From AP-15 sp963716115 (GTDB taxonomy: Bacteria > Pseudomonadota > Alphaproteobacteria > ATCC43930 > CGMCC-115725): a stretch of DNA of 64,000 bases. The DNA is taken from positions 124,001-188,000 of the forward strand of contig CAVQSZ010000021.1 of NCBI GenBank assembly GCA_963716115.1. Direction: 5' to 3'. Below, piece by piece: positions 42,446-51,019 of the stretch. The notes beneath the pieces are model-generated. The model saw only the letters and a list, made by a program, of their open reading frames with translations, was not told where the DNA came from and made no database searches. Position numbers and translations under genes: made by a program. The number at the start of each line of letters is the position of its first letter. Position 1 is the first letter of the stretch.

Positions 42446-43683
42446 ATAGCCGATTCGACCAGCAGCCGATGATTGTCCCGCACCAGCTGCGAGCCCACCG
42501 GCGCGAGGTAGAGCAGCAGGCTCGCGATGGTCAGCCACAGCAGCGACAGACGCGGCGCAAGACAGGCGAAGACAATCAGCCAGGCGAAATACCACGGGTA
42601 ATGCGGCGACAGCAGAACCATGAACGCGCTCGCCAGGAGCGCCGCGCCGGCGAATTCGTCGTCGTCGGCGCCCCGCCGCAGCAGCACCGCCGCGGCGAGC
42701 CCGGCGAGCAGCGCCGCGCCGCCCCCCAGATAGGCCGGCGTCGGCAGCCCGCCGCACCCGGGCAAGGCCCGGATCAGGCTCAGCAGATAGAACCCGGCGC
42801 CGCCGGAAGCAAAGCCCTCCTCGGCGGCATATCCCGGCAAAAACCCAAAGACCGCCCATCCGGCGCCGATAAAGGGCAGGTAGCCGAGGATCGCCGCCGC
42901 GGCAAACCCGGCCGGCAGGCGCCGATCCCCGCGGCGCCACAGCGCCGGCAGCAGCACCGCCGGATAGAGCTTGGTCAGAACGGCGCCGGCGAGCGCGACC
43001 CCGGCGAGCCCCATGCGGCCCTGCCGCCGCGCCCACAGCGCCAGCGCGACGAGCGCGATCAGCGCGGCGTCGATGTGCCCGCTGCCGGCGAATTCCCACA
43101 GCGCCAGCGGGTGCCAGGCGTAGACGAGGACGCGCTGCGGCGGCGCCCCGGCCGCGGCCAGCAGCGCCAGCAGCAGCGCTGCCGTGACCGCCTCAAAGCC
43201 GACCATCGCCGCCTTCATCGTCGCCGGCCGCTCGCCGAGGCGGGTGACCGCGAGAAAAATCCCCTCGGCCACCGGCGGATAGATCGTCGGCGCGTAGTCG
43301 CTCCGGTTGATCAACGGGAAGATTTGCGCGTCGCGCAGCCCTTCCAGATGCGGGTCGACCGGGATGTAGCGGTAGGGGTTGATATGGGCGGCCTCGACCC
43401 GCCCGTCCCAGATATAGCGGTAGATGTCGGTCGACAGATAAGGCGGGGCGATGACGACCGGCAGCCGCAGCAGGGCTGCGACCGCGAGGACCGCCGCGAG
43501 CGCGGTCCGCGAAGCGCCGCCCCACGACAGCCATGCCGCCAGGAGATAGACCACCGACTGCGCCGCCGCGACCGCGATGAAGCGGTCGAGGCGGTCCTGC
43601 TCCTGCGCCTCGAGCCCGAGCAGGGTCAGACCGAAAAGGGCCGTGCCGCAGAGGATCAGGGCGAAGAGGCGGGGCCGGCTCAC
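42370..43683 (-). CDS. GT-C type membrane glycosyltransferase
   Basis: A polytopic membrane protein of 437 residues with the look of GT87 or mannosyltransferase-like GT-C enzymes, which use polyprenyl-linked sugars. The loop PPYLSTDIYRYIWDGRVEAA with the acidic pair, INPYRYIPVDP and YPPVAEGIFLAVTRLGE, and LLSPHYPWYFAWLI are typical. It starts at GTG 43683, overlapping the TIGR04282 gene stop as GTGA. With that gene it may form a polysaccharide or glycolipid step. Confidence 0.82.
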   Translation of the reverse strand: MSRPRLFALILCGTALFGLTLLGLEAQEQDRLDRFIAVAAAQSVVYLLAAWLSWGGASRTALAAVLAVAALLRLPVVIAPPYLSTDIYRYIWDGRVEAAHINPYRYIPVDPHLEGLRDAQIFPLINRSDYAPTIYPPVAEGIFLAVTRLGERPATMKAAMVGFEAVTAALLLALLAAAGAPPQRVLVYAWHPLALWEFAGSGHIDAALIALVALALWARRQGRMGLAGVALAGAVLTKLYPAVLLPALWRRGDRRLPAGFAAAAILGYLPFIGAGWAVFGFLPGYAAEEGFASGGAGFYLLSLIRALPGCGGLPTPAYLGGGAALLAGLAAAVLLRRGADDDEFAGAALLASAFMVLLSPHYPWYFAWLIVFACLAPRLSLLWLTIASLLLYLAPVGSQLVRDNHRLLVESAIYGPFAALAVLDLRRRRAFGGSGGG

Positions 43684-44390
43684 GGCCTCGGCCGGCCGGC
43701 GCGCAGGCGGCGCAGGAACGCCGCCGTGTGCGGCGCGGCGTAGCCGGTCGCGCCATCGCCGTCGAGCAGCTCGGCGGTCAGGCGGCGCAGCGACGCCGGG
43801 TCGTCGACATCGTACCAGGGCGCCAGCGCCACGGTCTCGAGGCCTAGCTCGCGCGCCCGGTCGAGGGTCTGCGCGAGCACCCGCGCGGTGCTCCAGTCGA
43901 TCTCCTCGAAGAGCCGCGGATGGCGCCGCTTCAAGCCGATGCAATAGTAGCCGCCGTCCTCGGCCGGGCCGAGCACGACGCGGTCGCCGGGCGCCGCCAG
44001 CGCCCGCGCGGCCTCGACCAGCACGGCGGTCGGCAGGGTCGGGCTGTCGGCGTTGACGAGACAGGCCGAGCCGTAGCCCGCCGCGAGAAGATCGTCGGCG
44101 GCGTCGGCGAGGCTGCGGCCGAGGCCCGCCCGCCGCGACGGCAGGAGCCCGATCGCGTCGGGCAGCAGCGCCCGGAGCAGAGCCCCGGCCCCCGGCGGGG
44201 AATAGGCGACATGGCCGCGGATCGGCACGGACCGGGCCGCCGCCACGATGTTGTCGGCGACATCGCGGATAAAGCAGCCGCCGAGCTCGGCGGCCTCGGC
44301 GGCGGAGAGCGGCGGCACGAGGCGCGTCTTCACCTCGCCGACCCGCGGCGCCTTCGCCATGACCGCGACGGCGCAGACCCGGCCGTTCAC
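43680..44390 (-). CDS. TIGR04282/DUF2064 glycosyltransferase-like protein
   Basis: A nucleotidyl- or glycosyltransferase-fold protein of 236 residues. The family start is VMAKAPRVGEVKTRLVPPLS; the metal motif is LVNADSPTLPTAVLVEAARA, with VLGPAEDGGYYCIGLKRRHP and LFEEIDWST following, all typical. It starts at GTG 44390, overlapping the phosphorylase gene stop as GTGA. The family often lies next to lipid glycosylation genes, as here. Confidence 0.88.
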   Translation of the reverse strand: MNGRVCAVAVMAKAPRVGEVKTRLVPPLSAAEAAELGGCFIRDVADNIVAAARSVPIRGHVAYSPPGAGALLRALLPDAIGLLPSRRAGLGRSLADAADDLLAAGYGSACLVNADSPTLPTAVLVEAARALAAPGDRVVLGPAEDGGYYCIGLKRRHPRLFEEIDWSTARVLAQTLDRARELGLETVALAPWYDVDDPASLRRLTAELLDGDGATGYAAPHTAAFLRRLRAGRPRP

Positions 44391-45181
44391 CGCCGCAGGC
44401 CGCGCCAGGCCCGGGCCGCCGCGGCGATCACCGCGAGCGAGGCCGCGGTCCCGTCGGCCTCGCCCTTCTCGAAGTCGCCCTCCGTCACCGCCATCCGGTT
44501 GGTCACATGGGCGAAGCACAACACCGGCCTGGCGCGCGCCGCGGCGAAGGCGTAGAGCGCCGCCGCCTCCATCTCGACCGCGAGGACGCCGCGGGCGCGG
44601 CAGCGCTCGATCGCCGCCAGGGTTTCGCGGAACGGCGCGTCGGTGGTCCATGCGGTCCCGCGATGAACCGGCTCGGCGAGCCCCGCGAGCGCGGCGAAGG
44701 CCGCGTCGGCCAGCACCGGGTCGGCGTCGGCGAACTCGGCCGGCGGCAGGTAGTGGTAGCTCGTCCCCTCGTCGCGCAGGGCGCGGTCGATCAGCACGAA
44801 ATAGGGTGTCGGCCCGCGCCCGGTGATCTGTCCGGCCGAGGTCATGCTGATCAAGAGGCGGCAGCCCGAGACGAAGAGCTGCTCGGCCAGCAGCACGGCG
44901 AAGGACGCGCCGACCGCGCAGCCGATGATCCCCATGCGCTCGCCGCCGCGCTCGAACTCCCACAGCTCGGTGTGGTAGCAGGCCCAGCCCGGCGAGCGCC
45001 GCGCCGCGCCCGCCCGCCGCAGCCCGCGCAGGATATCGCCGTCGGGGTCGAGAAGGCAGATCTCGGGGACATCGGCCTGCGGCACGCCCTTTTGCCGGCG
45101 CGCCTCGCGCAGCAGGTTGGCCGGCTCGAAGACCGAAGCAGCCGTGAAATCCTTGCCCGCCAGGATCGGCGGGACCGCCAT
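44387..45181 (-). CDS. Nucleoside phosphorylase family protein
   Basis: A protein of 264 residues of the PNP/uridine phosphorylase superfamily. It shows GIIGCAVGASFAVLLAEQLF, LLISMTSAGQITGRGPTPYF and the base/ribose-binding motif VLAVEMEAAALYAFAAAR. It should split a nucleoside with phosphate; the base preference is unknown. It lies between the LLM-class oxidoreductase gene (one-base overlap) and the TIGR04282 gene, so four genes are translationally linked. Confidence 0.86.
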   Translation of the reverse strand: MAVPPILAGKDFTAASVFEPANLLREARRQKGVPQADVPEICLLDPDGDILRGLRRAGAARRSPGWACYHTELWEFERGGERMGIIGCAVGASFAVLLAEQLFVSGCRLLISMTSAGQITGRGPTPYFVLIDRALRDEGTSYHYLPPAEFADADPVLADAAFAALAGLAEPVHRGTAWTTDAPFRETLAAIERCRARGVLAVEMEAAALYAFAAARARPVLCFAHVTNRMAVTEGDFEKGEADGTAASLAVIAAAARAWRGLRR

Positions 45182-46101
45182 CAGCCGAGCCCGGCGACCG
45201 CGGCCAACGCCTCCAGCTGCTCGGCGTGGCGGGAGACCGGGTTGAGGAGCAGGTGGTTGGCCCCCATGGCGACCATCTCCTCGAGCCGTTCGCGCACCAG
45301 CTCGGGCGTGCCGTGGATGCCCGAGGCGTCGGTTCCGTCGGGATTATGGTAGACGGTGGTGAACCAGCGGTTGAGCTCGGCCCGCGCCGTCTCGGGCCGC
45401 TCGTCGACCGCCATGAACACTCGTTTCGAGGTCGGGTAGCTCGCGGGGTCGCGCCCGGCCTTCTCCAGCGCCGCGCGCAGGATCGGAACCGACTGCGCGA
45501 AGGCCGCTATGCTCGACCCGCCCGAGCCCATCCAGCCGTCCGCCAGCCGCGCCGCGCGGCGCACCGCATCGGGATGTCCGACCCCCATCCAGATCGGCAG
45601 GTGCGGCTGCTGCACCGGCTTTGGCGCCATGGCGCCGTCTTCGAGCGCGAAAATCTCGCCGCGGTAGCTGACCCTGGGCTCGGTCCACAGCTTCCTGATC
45701 AGCTCGACCCCTTCGCCGAAGCGCCGGACCCGGCGCGCCGTCGGGATCTGGAACTGGGCGTAGTGGTGGTCGCGGCCGAGGCCGACGCCGAGGATCGCGC
45801 GGCCGTTGCTGACATAATCCAAATTCGCCCATTGATGCGCGACATGGATCGGGTTGTGCGCCGGCAGCACGACGACCGACGCGCCGAGGCGGATCGAGGT
45901 CGTGACCGCCGCCGCATAGGTCAGCGCCACCACCGGATCGAAGCAGAACACATGGTCGAGCGTGTTCTCGGTCACCCACAGGTCGCAAAATCCCAGCGCC
46001 TCGGCGCGCTGGGCGATTTGGCGCACGACCGGCATGCCGAGCGGGTCGGGCGAGCGGTGGGGCAAGGCCATGCCGAGCCGGATCTGGTCTTTCAACGCCA
46101 T
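45181..46101 (-). CDS. LLM-class flavin-dependent oxidoreductase
   Basis: A luciferase-like monooxygenase family protein of 306 residues using FMN or F420. Motifs are FCDLWVTENTLDHVFCFDPV, AAAVTTSIRLGASVVVLPAH, NPIHVAHQWANLDYVSNGRA, LGVGLGRDHHYAQFQI and HLPIWMGVGHPDAVRRAARL. The ATG 46101 is chosen to start MALKDQIRLGMALP. The substrate is unknown. It is the first gene of the leftward run down to 42370. Confidence 0.88.
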   Translation of the reverse strand: MALKDQIRLGMALPHRSPDPLGMPVVRQIAQRAEALGFCDLWVTENTLDHVFCFDPVVALTYAAAVTTSIRLGASVVVLPAHNPIHVAHQWANLDYVSNGRAILGVGLGRDHHYAQFQIPTARRVRRFGEGVELIRKLWTEPRVSYRGEIFALEDGAMAPKPVQQPHLPIWMGVGHPDAVRRAARLADGWMGSGGSSIAAFAQSVPILRAALEKAGRDPASYPTSKRVFMAVDERPETARAELNRWFTTVYHNPDGTDASGIHGTPELVRERLEEMVAMGANHLLLNPVSRHAEQLEALAAVAGLG

Positions 46102-46159
46102 GCGGCGCACCTTCCCGCAAGTAGCGGCCGGGCCCCGCCGAGGGGCCGGAGCCGGCCGA

Positions 46160-46516
46160 TCACATCTTCTCGATGACCTCCATCTGGGCGCCGTCCGGAG
46201 CTTCGAGAAAGCAGACGCGGCGGCCGCCGGCGGGGGCCATCTCCTCGAGGATGCGCACCCCGTTGGCGCGCAGCCGCGACAGGGTCCCGGCGTAGTCGTC
46301 GGTGTCGAGGGCGATGTGCTCGATGCCGTAATGCTGCTCGTGGGCCTGGCTCGCGATCAGGCTGGTGATGTTGAGCTGCAGGCCGTGCAGGTCGAGGCGG
46401 AAGCCGCGGCCGGGGATCTCGGCCTTCATCGTCGCGCCGAAATTGTCGATGTAGAACTGCGCGGTCTCTTTGGGGTCGCGGGTCTTCAGATGCACATGCT
46501 GGATGCCGAACGCCAT
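46160..46516 (-). CDS. VOC-family (glyoxalase/dioxygenase-like) protein
   Basis: A single VOC domain of 118 residues. Metal-ligand positions are visible in GIQHVHLKTRDPKETAQFYI, then IEHIALDTDDYAGTLSRLRA and FLEAPDGAQMEVIEKM, so the His, His and Glu pattern is intact. Enzymes with this fold isomerise or cleave many small molecules, so the function is open. It may be in the LLM-class operon (58-base gap). The 355 bases 46517-46871 hold only a REP. Confidence 0.85.
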   Translation of the reverse strand: MAFGIQHVHLKTRDPKETAQFYIDNFGATMKAEIPGRGFRLDLHGLQLNITSLIASQAHEQHYGIEHIALDTDDYAGTLSRLRANGVRILEEMAPAGGRRVCFLEAPDGAQMEVIEKM

Positions 46517-46800
46517 TCTTGCTCTCCTCGTCGGATATCGCGCCGGTTGCGGCGGGCCGCCGGCGTTGTCGGCTCGAAATGCCGAATTGGCGACGCACTT
46601 GATCGCGGCCGTCCGGCCCCCTCCCGCGCCGGCAGCATCGCGCGTTCCCCGGCCGCGGGCAAGCCCGCCGGTTATCGATCCGGCATCCAGACCCCGCCCG
46701 CGATCTGTTCAAAACCCTTGCCGACCCGACCCGGCGGGCGCGACGGCGAGCTGACCGTGCGGGCGCTGACCGACCGCCGCCGCGAGGCGACAGAGCGCAG

Positions 46801-46850
46801 CCTCCCTCGCCCCGCGTGCGGGGAGAGGGTCGGGGTGAGGGGCGAGCCTC
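46801..46850. repeat. REP-type palindrome
   Basis: CCTCGCCCCGCGTGCGGGGA then GAGGGTCGGGGTGAGGGGCG. It precedes the first DUF559 copy and matches the REPs at 47.1, 47.8, 47.9 and 48.3 kb. Confidence 0.85.
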
Positions 46851-46871
46851 TTAAGCGGAAGGGTCGGGGCG

Positions 46872-47234
46872 TTGCGGGGCAAGGATCAACAGCGGGCTGA
46901 GCGGGCGCGATCGTTGCGGCGTGCATTCACGGCCGCAGAATTCGCGTTGTGGAGGCGCATTCGCGGTCGGCAGCTCGGGGGCTGCAAATTCGTCCGCCAG
47001 CAGCCTGTCGATCGATGCTACGTCGACTTCGTTTGCCGCGGGCGGCGGTTGATTGTCGAGCTTAATGGCGGCCAACATTCGGAAACGCTCGAAAGACAGG
47101 CGACGCGACAGCGACTTCGGCCGCCCCTCACCCCTCCCTCTCCCCGCAAGCGGGGCGAGGGAGGTAAATCTGAGGGCGCGCACGGGATTGTCGGGGCCGG
47201 GCCGGCAGGAGAAATCAGGGTCGGATCGGAGTGA
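46872..47234 (+). pseudogene. DUF559 endonuclease-like gene, copy 1, truncated
   Basis: The first of three tandem copies of a DUF559 (Vsr/PD-(D/E)xK-like) gene, read from TTG 46872. It starts RGKDQQRAERARSLRRAFTA and AEFALWRRIRGRQLGGCKFV, and reaches the catalytic-core strand LIVELNGGQHSE. It then departs from the family (TLERQATRQRLRPPLTPPSP) because a REP at about 47127-47162 replaces the end that reads IQRDRDLGALGYRVIRIWNN in copy 3. The C-terminal part is lost, so it is probably inactive. Confidence 0.8.
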
Positions 47235-47245
47235 TGAACACGCTA
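47127..47245. repeat. REP plus flanking repeat, copy A
   Basis: CCCCTCACCCCTCCCTCTCC then CCGCAAGCGGGGCGAGGGAG, followed by about 85 bases (GTAAATCTGAGGGCGCGCAC and onward) that recur almost unchanged at 47797-47878. The next bases (AACACGCTATAGTGTGATG) resemble those upstream of pbpC. Confidence 0.85.
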
Positions 47246-47409
47246 TAGTGTGATGTTTATAACACCGCCGAATGGCCTCGTCGTGTCCCGGCTCGATGCC
47301 GCCACCTTCCGCGCCGCCCCGCGCGAGCGCGCCGACACCCAGGGCCGGCTGCTGTAAGCCCGGATTGCTCACACAGGTGCTGCATCGGGGCCTGATACCT
47401 GAGAAGGCG

Positions 47410-47801
47410 TTGCGGGGCAAGGATCAAAAGCGGGCTGAGCGGGCGCGATCGTTGCGGCGCGCATTCACGGCCGCAGAATTCGCGTTGTGGAGACGCATTC
47501 GCGGTCGGCAGCCCGGGGGCGGCAAATTCGTCCGCCAGGAGCCCATCGATCGCTACTACGTCGATTTCGTTTGTCGCGAGCAGCGCTTGATCGTCGAGCT
47601 CGACGGCGGCCAGCACTCGGAGCGCCGGAAAGATATCCAACGCGACCGCGACCTCGACACCCTCGGTTATCGCGCGTAATCCGCATCTGGAACAATGATG
47701 TCACCGAAAACCTCGACGGGGTTCTGCAAGTGCTCCTTGCCGAGCTCGAAAGACAGCCCCTCACCCCGTCCCTCTCCCCGCAAGCGGGGCGAGGGAGGTA
47801 A
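47410..47801 (+). pseudogene. DUF559 endonuclease-like gene, copy 2, frameshifted
   Basis: The second copy, from TTG 47410. It reads RGKDQKRAERARSLRRAFTA, FVRQEPIDRYYVDFVCREQR, LIVELDGGQHSERRKDIQRD and then stops at GYRA (47679). Compared with copy 3 (GYRVIRIWNN) two bases are inserted near 47671. The other frame continues IRIWNNDVTENLDGVLQVLL into the REP. Either a true pseudogene or a consensus error; unlike the other breaks it is a two-base change. Confidence 0.8.
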
Positions 47802-47930
47802 ATCTGAGGGCGCGCACGGGATTGTCGGGGCCGGGCCGGCAAGAGAAATCAGGGTCGGACCGGAGTGATGAACACGCCTCCCTCGCCCCGCTTGCGGGGA
47901 GAGGGTCGGGGTGAGGGGCGAGCCTCTTAG
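47757..47930. repeat. REP pair with duplicated flank, copy B
   Basis: A REP at about 47757-47797, the second copy of the flanking repeat to 47878, and an oppositely oriented REP at 47879-47925 (CTCCCTCGCCCCGCTTGCGG). The sequence thus forms a large imperfect palindrome between DUF559 copies 2 and 3. Confidence 0.85.
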
Positions 47931-47946
47931 CGGAAGGGTCGAGGCG

Positions 47947-48336
47947 TTGCGGGGCAAGGATCAAAAGCGGGCTGAGCGGGCGCGATCGTTGCGGCGCGCA
48001 TTCACGGCCGCAGAATTCGCGTTGTGGAGGCGCATTCGCGGTCGGCAGCTCGGCGGCTGCAAATTCGTCCGCCAGGAGCCCATCGATCGATACTACGTCG
48101 ATTTCGTTTGTCGGGAGCGGCGGTTGATCGTCGAGCTCGACGGCGGCCAGCACTCGGAACGCCTGAACGACATTCAGCGCGACCGCGATCTCGGCGCTCT
48201 CGGTTATCGCGTGATCCGCATCTGGAACAATGATGTCATCGAAAACCTGGACGGGGTTCTGCAAGCGCTCCTTGCCGAGCTCGAAAGACAGCCCCTCACC
48301 CCGTCCCTCTCCCCGCAAGCGGGGCGAGGGAGGTAA
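47947..48336 (+). CDS. DUF559 endonuclease-like gene, copy 3, intact
   Basis: The intact copy, about 129 residues from TTG 47947; an upstream GTG at 47911 lies in the REP. It reads RSLRRAFTAAEFALWRRIRG, FVRQEPIDRYYVDFVCRERR, LIVELDGGQHSERLNDIQRD and LGALGYRVIRIWNNDVIENL, with the VELDGGQH core and the D-x-R-D motif of Vsr-like nucleases. The C-terminus (LTPSLSPQAGRGR) is encoded by the following REP. The function of DUF559 proteins is not firmly established. Confidence 0.85.
   Translation: MRGKDQKRAERARSLRRAFTAAEFALWRRIRGRQLGGCKFVRQEPIDRYYVDFVCRERRLIVELDGGQHSERLNDIQRDRDLGALGYRVIRIWNNDVIENLDGVLQALLAELERQPLTPSLSPQAGRGR
48296..48335. repeat. REP-type palindrome at the end of DUF559 copy 3
   Basis: CCCCGTCCCTCTCCCCGCAA followed by GCGGGGCGAGGGAGG. 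It supplies the last codons of the DUF559 gene. TTGACA at 48341-48346 follows, a candidate -35 box for pbpC, with a weak TATTCG 17 bases on. Confidence 0.8.
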
Positions 48337-48381
48337 AGCGTTGACAAACACGCGATAGTATGATATTCGCAACATCACCCA

Positions 48382-50538
48382 ATGGTCTCGCAGCAACCCC
48401 GATCGCCTGATCTCGACCTGATGAATCAGGCAAAGCAGGTCGAGCCGCATCCGCCGGAAGGTGCTGCGGCCCACCCGCCTGCCCGCCGGCGTCGGTGGCG
48501 CGCTGCTGCGGTGGCCCTGTTCCTTCTTACGGCCTCCCTCATGGCCGCCTTCTTCGCCCTCCCCCCGCCTCCGCTCGACCGCGGCCGCGACGTGTCGGCG
48601 CTGGCGCTGGCCGCCGACGGCTCGATCCTGCGCGGCTTTCTGAGCGCCGACGACAAGTGGCGGCTGCCGGTCGAGCCCGCAGCGGTCGACCCGCTCTATC
48701 GCCATATGCTGATCGCGGCCGAGGACGGGCGCTTTGCCTCTCACCCCGGCGTCGACCCGATCGCCGCGCTGCGCGCCCTGGGCCAGCTGGCATGGCGCGG
48801 CCACATCGTGTCGGGCGCCTCGACCCTGACGATGCAGGTGGTCCGGCTCCTCGAGCCCCATCCCCGCTCGCTCGCCGCAAAGCTCGGCGAGATGGCGCAG
48901 GCGCTGGCGCTCGAGCGCCGCCTGTCGAAGGACGAAATCCTCGACCTCTACCTGACCCTGGCTCCGTTCGGCGGCAACCTCGAAGGCGTGCGCGCGGCGA
49001 GCCTCGCCTATTTCGCCAAGGAGCCGGCGCATCTGACCGCGGCCGAGGCGGCCTTGCTGGTGGCGCTGCCGCGCTCGCCCGAGCGGCTGCGCCCCGACCG
49101 TCACCCAGCGGCGGCGCGCGCCGCTCGCGACCGCGTCCTGGCGCGCATGGCGCAAGCCGGAGTGATAGCGCCAGAGACCTTGGCCGAGGCGCGCGCGGCG
49201 CCGGTCCCGCAGCGCCGGCTGCCGCTGCCGTTCCATGCGCCGCATCTGGCGCGGGCATTGCGCGACGAGGCGCCGCAGGCGCCGGTGCTCCGCACGACGA
49301 TCGATCCCTTGCTGCAGCAGCAGGTCGAGGCGCTGCTGCAGCGCGAGGTCGGGAGCCTCGATCCACAGGCGACGTTCGCCGCGATCATCGTGCAAAACCG
49401 CAGCCGGGCGGTGCTTGCCTATGTCGGCAACGCCGACTTCGCCTCGACCGCGCGGCACGGAACGCTCGACATGGCGCGCGCGGTGCGGTCACCAGGGTCG
49501 GCCTTGAAGCCTTTCATCTACGCGATGGCGTTCGACCGGCTGCTGATCCACCCGGAGACGGTGCTGGAAGACCGGCCGCGCCATTTCGGCGATTACGCGC
49601 CGACCGATTTCGACGGGCGCTTCGAGGGCGAGGTGACCGCGCGCGAGGCGCTGCAATATTCGTTGAACGTGCCCGCCGTCGCCGTGCTCGACCGGCTCGG
49701 GCCCGGCCGCTTTGTCGCCGCGCTGGCCGCGGCGGGGGTCGAATTGCGCCTGCCGGGGGCGGCGGCCGAGCCCGGCCTCGCGGTGGCGCTCGGCGGCGCC
49801 GGCGTCACCCTGACCGATCTGGCGCGGCTCTACGCCGCGCTGTCGAACGGCGGGCGGGCGGCGGCGCTGCGCCGGCGCCCCGACGACCCGGAGCCGCCGG
49901 GAACCGCGATCTTCGGGCCGCTCGCCGCGTGGTACGTCAACGGCATCCTGGCCGGGGCGCCGCCGCCCCCCGGCGTCCTGCCGGCGGAGACCCGCCGCGG
50001 CCGGCGGCTCGCCTTCAAGACCGGAACCTCCTACGGCTACCGCGACGCCTGGGCGGTCGGCTACGACGCGGAATTCACGATCGGGGTTTGGGCCGGGCGG
50101 CCCGACGGCGCCCCGATGCCCGGCCGCAGCGGCCGGCTGACCGCGGCCCCGGTGCTGTTCAAGATCGCCGACCTGCTCGGCCCGGCGCGGCCGGAGAACA
50201 GCGCGCCGCCTCCCGCCGGCGCCCTGCTGGTCAGGCGCCGGGACCTGCCGCCGCGGCTGCGGCGGCTCGACCCCGGCTTGTCGGCGCAACCCCTGTCGGC
50301 CCCGAAAATCGTCTACCCGCCGGACGGGGCGCTGATCGAATGGCGGGGCGAGGAGGTGCCGCTCGAAGCCGCCGGCGGGCGACCGCCCTTGCGCTGGCTG
50401 GTCGACGGCCGGCCATTGCCGCTTGCGCCGCCGCGCCGGCCGCTTTACTGGCGGCCCGAAGGTGTGGGCTTTTCCGAGCTCACCGTGATCGATGCCGCCG
50501 GCCGCAGCGCCCGCAGCACGGTGCGGCTCTCGCCCTAG
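48382..50538 (+). CDS. pbpC: Penicillin-binding protein 1C
   Basis: A bifunctional peptidoglycan synthase of 718 residues of the 1C type. Order: cytoplasmic tail, membrane helix (AAVALFLLTASLMAAFFALP), GT51 domain (LIAAEDGRFASHPGVDP with the catalytic Glu; GASTLTMQVVRLLEP; ILDLYLTLAPFGGNLEGVRA), transpeptidase domain (SPGSALKPF with the active Ser and Lys; YSLNVPA; KTGTSYGYRDAW) and the C-terminal biPBP_C domain (APKIVYPPDGALIEW). All active motifs are intact. The alpha-2-macroglobulin partner gene that often precedes pbpC is absent; DUF559 copies lie there instead. ATG 48382 is used; a second ATG lies at 48421. Confidence 0.93.
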   Translation: MVSQQPRSPDLDLMNQAKQVEPHPPEGAAAHPPARRRRWRAAAVALFLLTASLMAAFFALPPPPLDRGRDVSALALAADGSILRGFLSADDKWRLPVEPAAVDPLYRHMLIAAEDGRFASHPGVDPIAALRALGQLAWRGHIVSGASTLTMQVVRLLEPHPRSLAAKLGEMAQALALERRLSKDEILDLYLTLAPFGGNLEGVRAASLAYFAKEPAHLTAAEAALLVALPRSPERLRPDRHPAAARAARDRVLARMAQAGVIAPETLAEARAAPVPQRRLPLPFHAPHLARALRDEAPQAPVLRTTIDPLLQQQVEALLQREVGSLDPQATFAAIIVQNRSRAVLAYVGNADFASTARHGTLDMARAVRSPGSALKPFIYAMAFDRLLIHPETVLEDRPRHFGDYAPTDFDGRFEGEVTAREALQYSLNVPAVAVLDRLGPGRFVAALAAAGVELRLPGAAAEPGLAVALGGAGVTLTDLARLYAALSNGGRAAALRRRPDDPEPPGTAIFGPLAAWYVNGILAGAPPPPGVLPAETRRGRRLAFKTGTSYGYRDAWAVGYDAEFTIGVWAGRPDGAPMPGRSGRLTAAPVLFKIADLLGPARPENSAPPPAGALLVRRRDLPPRLRRLDPGLSAQPLSAPKIVYPPDGALIEWRGEEVPLEAAGGRPPLRWLVDGRPLPLAPPRRPLYWRPEGVGFSELTVIDAAGRSARSTVRLSP

Positions 50539-50575
50539 CGTGATAGTCTGCCCTGTCGCGCACGGAGGATCGGCT

Positions 50576-51019
50576 ATGGCCGGCAACGCCATCGGCTATC
50601 ACGCAGATTATTACGCCTGGACGATCGAGCAGTCGCGGCTGCTGCGCGCGGGGGAGATGTCCGGCATCGACGCCGAGAACATTGCCGAGGAGCTCGAAAG
50701 CATGGGGCGAAGCGACCGGCGCGAGCTGAAGAGCCGATTGGCCGTCCTGGCAATGCACCTGCTGAAATGGCGTCACCAACCCGGAGCGCGATCGCGGAGC
50801 TGGTCGGCGACGATCGACGAGCAGCGGCTTCAGATCGAAGGGCTGCTCGTCGACTCCCCGAGCCTTCGGCCGATTGCCGCGGCGATGCTGGCGGAGGCCT
50901 ATGAAATTGCCCGCGCCAGAGCCATCGCCGAGACCGGGTTGGCGGACGATGTGTTTCCCGAGGCCTGCCCGTTCACCCCCGAGGAGGCGCTGTCGCGGGG
51001 GTTTCTACCGGAGGGGTGA
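50576..51019 (+). CDS. DUF29 family protein (chromosomal copy)
   Basis: A DUF29 protein of 147 residues, a helical family of unknown function common in alphaproteobacteria and cyanobacteria. It has the family pattern YHADYYAWTIEQSRLLRAGE, IDAENIAEELESMGRSDRRE, LAVLAMHLLKWRHQPGARSR and a final FPEACPFTPEEALSRGFLP. CGGAGGAT precedes ATG 50576. Its 3' end overlaps convergent map by 47 bases. A second DUF29 gene lies in the mobile island at 58183. Confidence 0.85.
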   Translation: MAGNAIGYHADYYAWTIEQSRLLRAGEMSGIDAENIAEELESMGRSDRRELKSRLAVLAMHLLKWRHQPGARSRSWSATIDEQRLQIEGLLVDSPSLRPIAAAMLAEAYEIARARAIAETGLADDVFPEACPFTPEEALSRGFLPEG

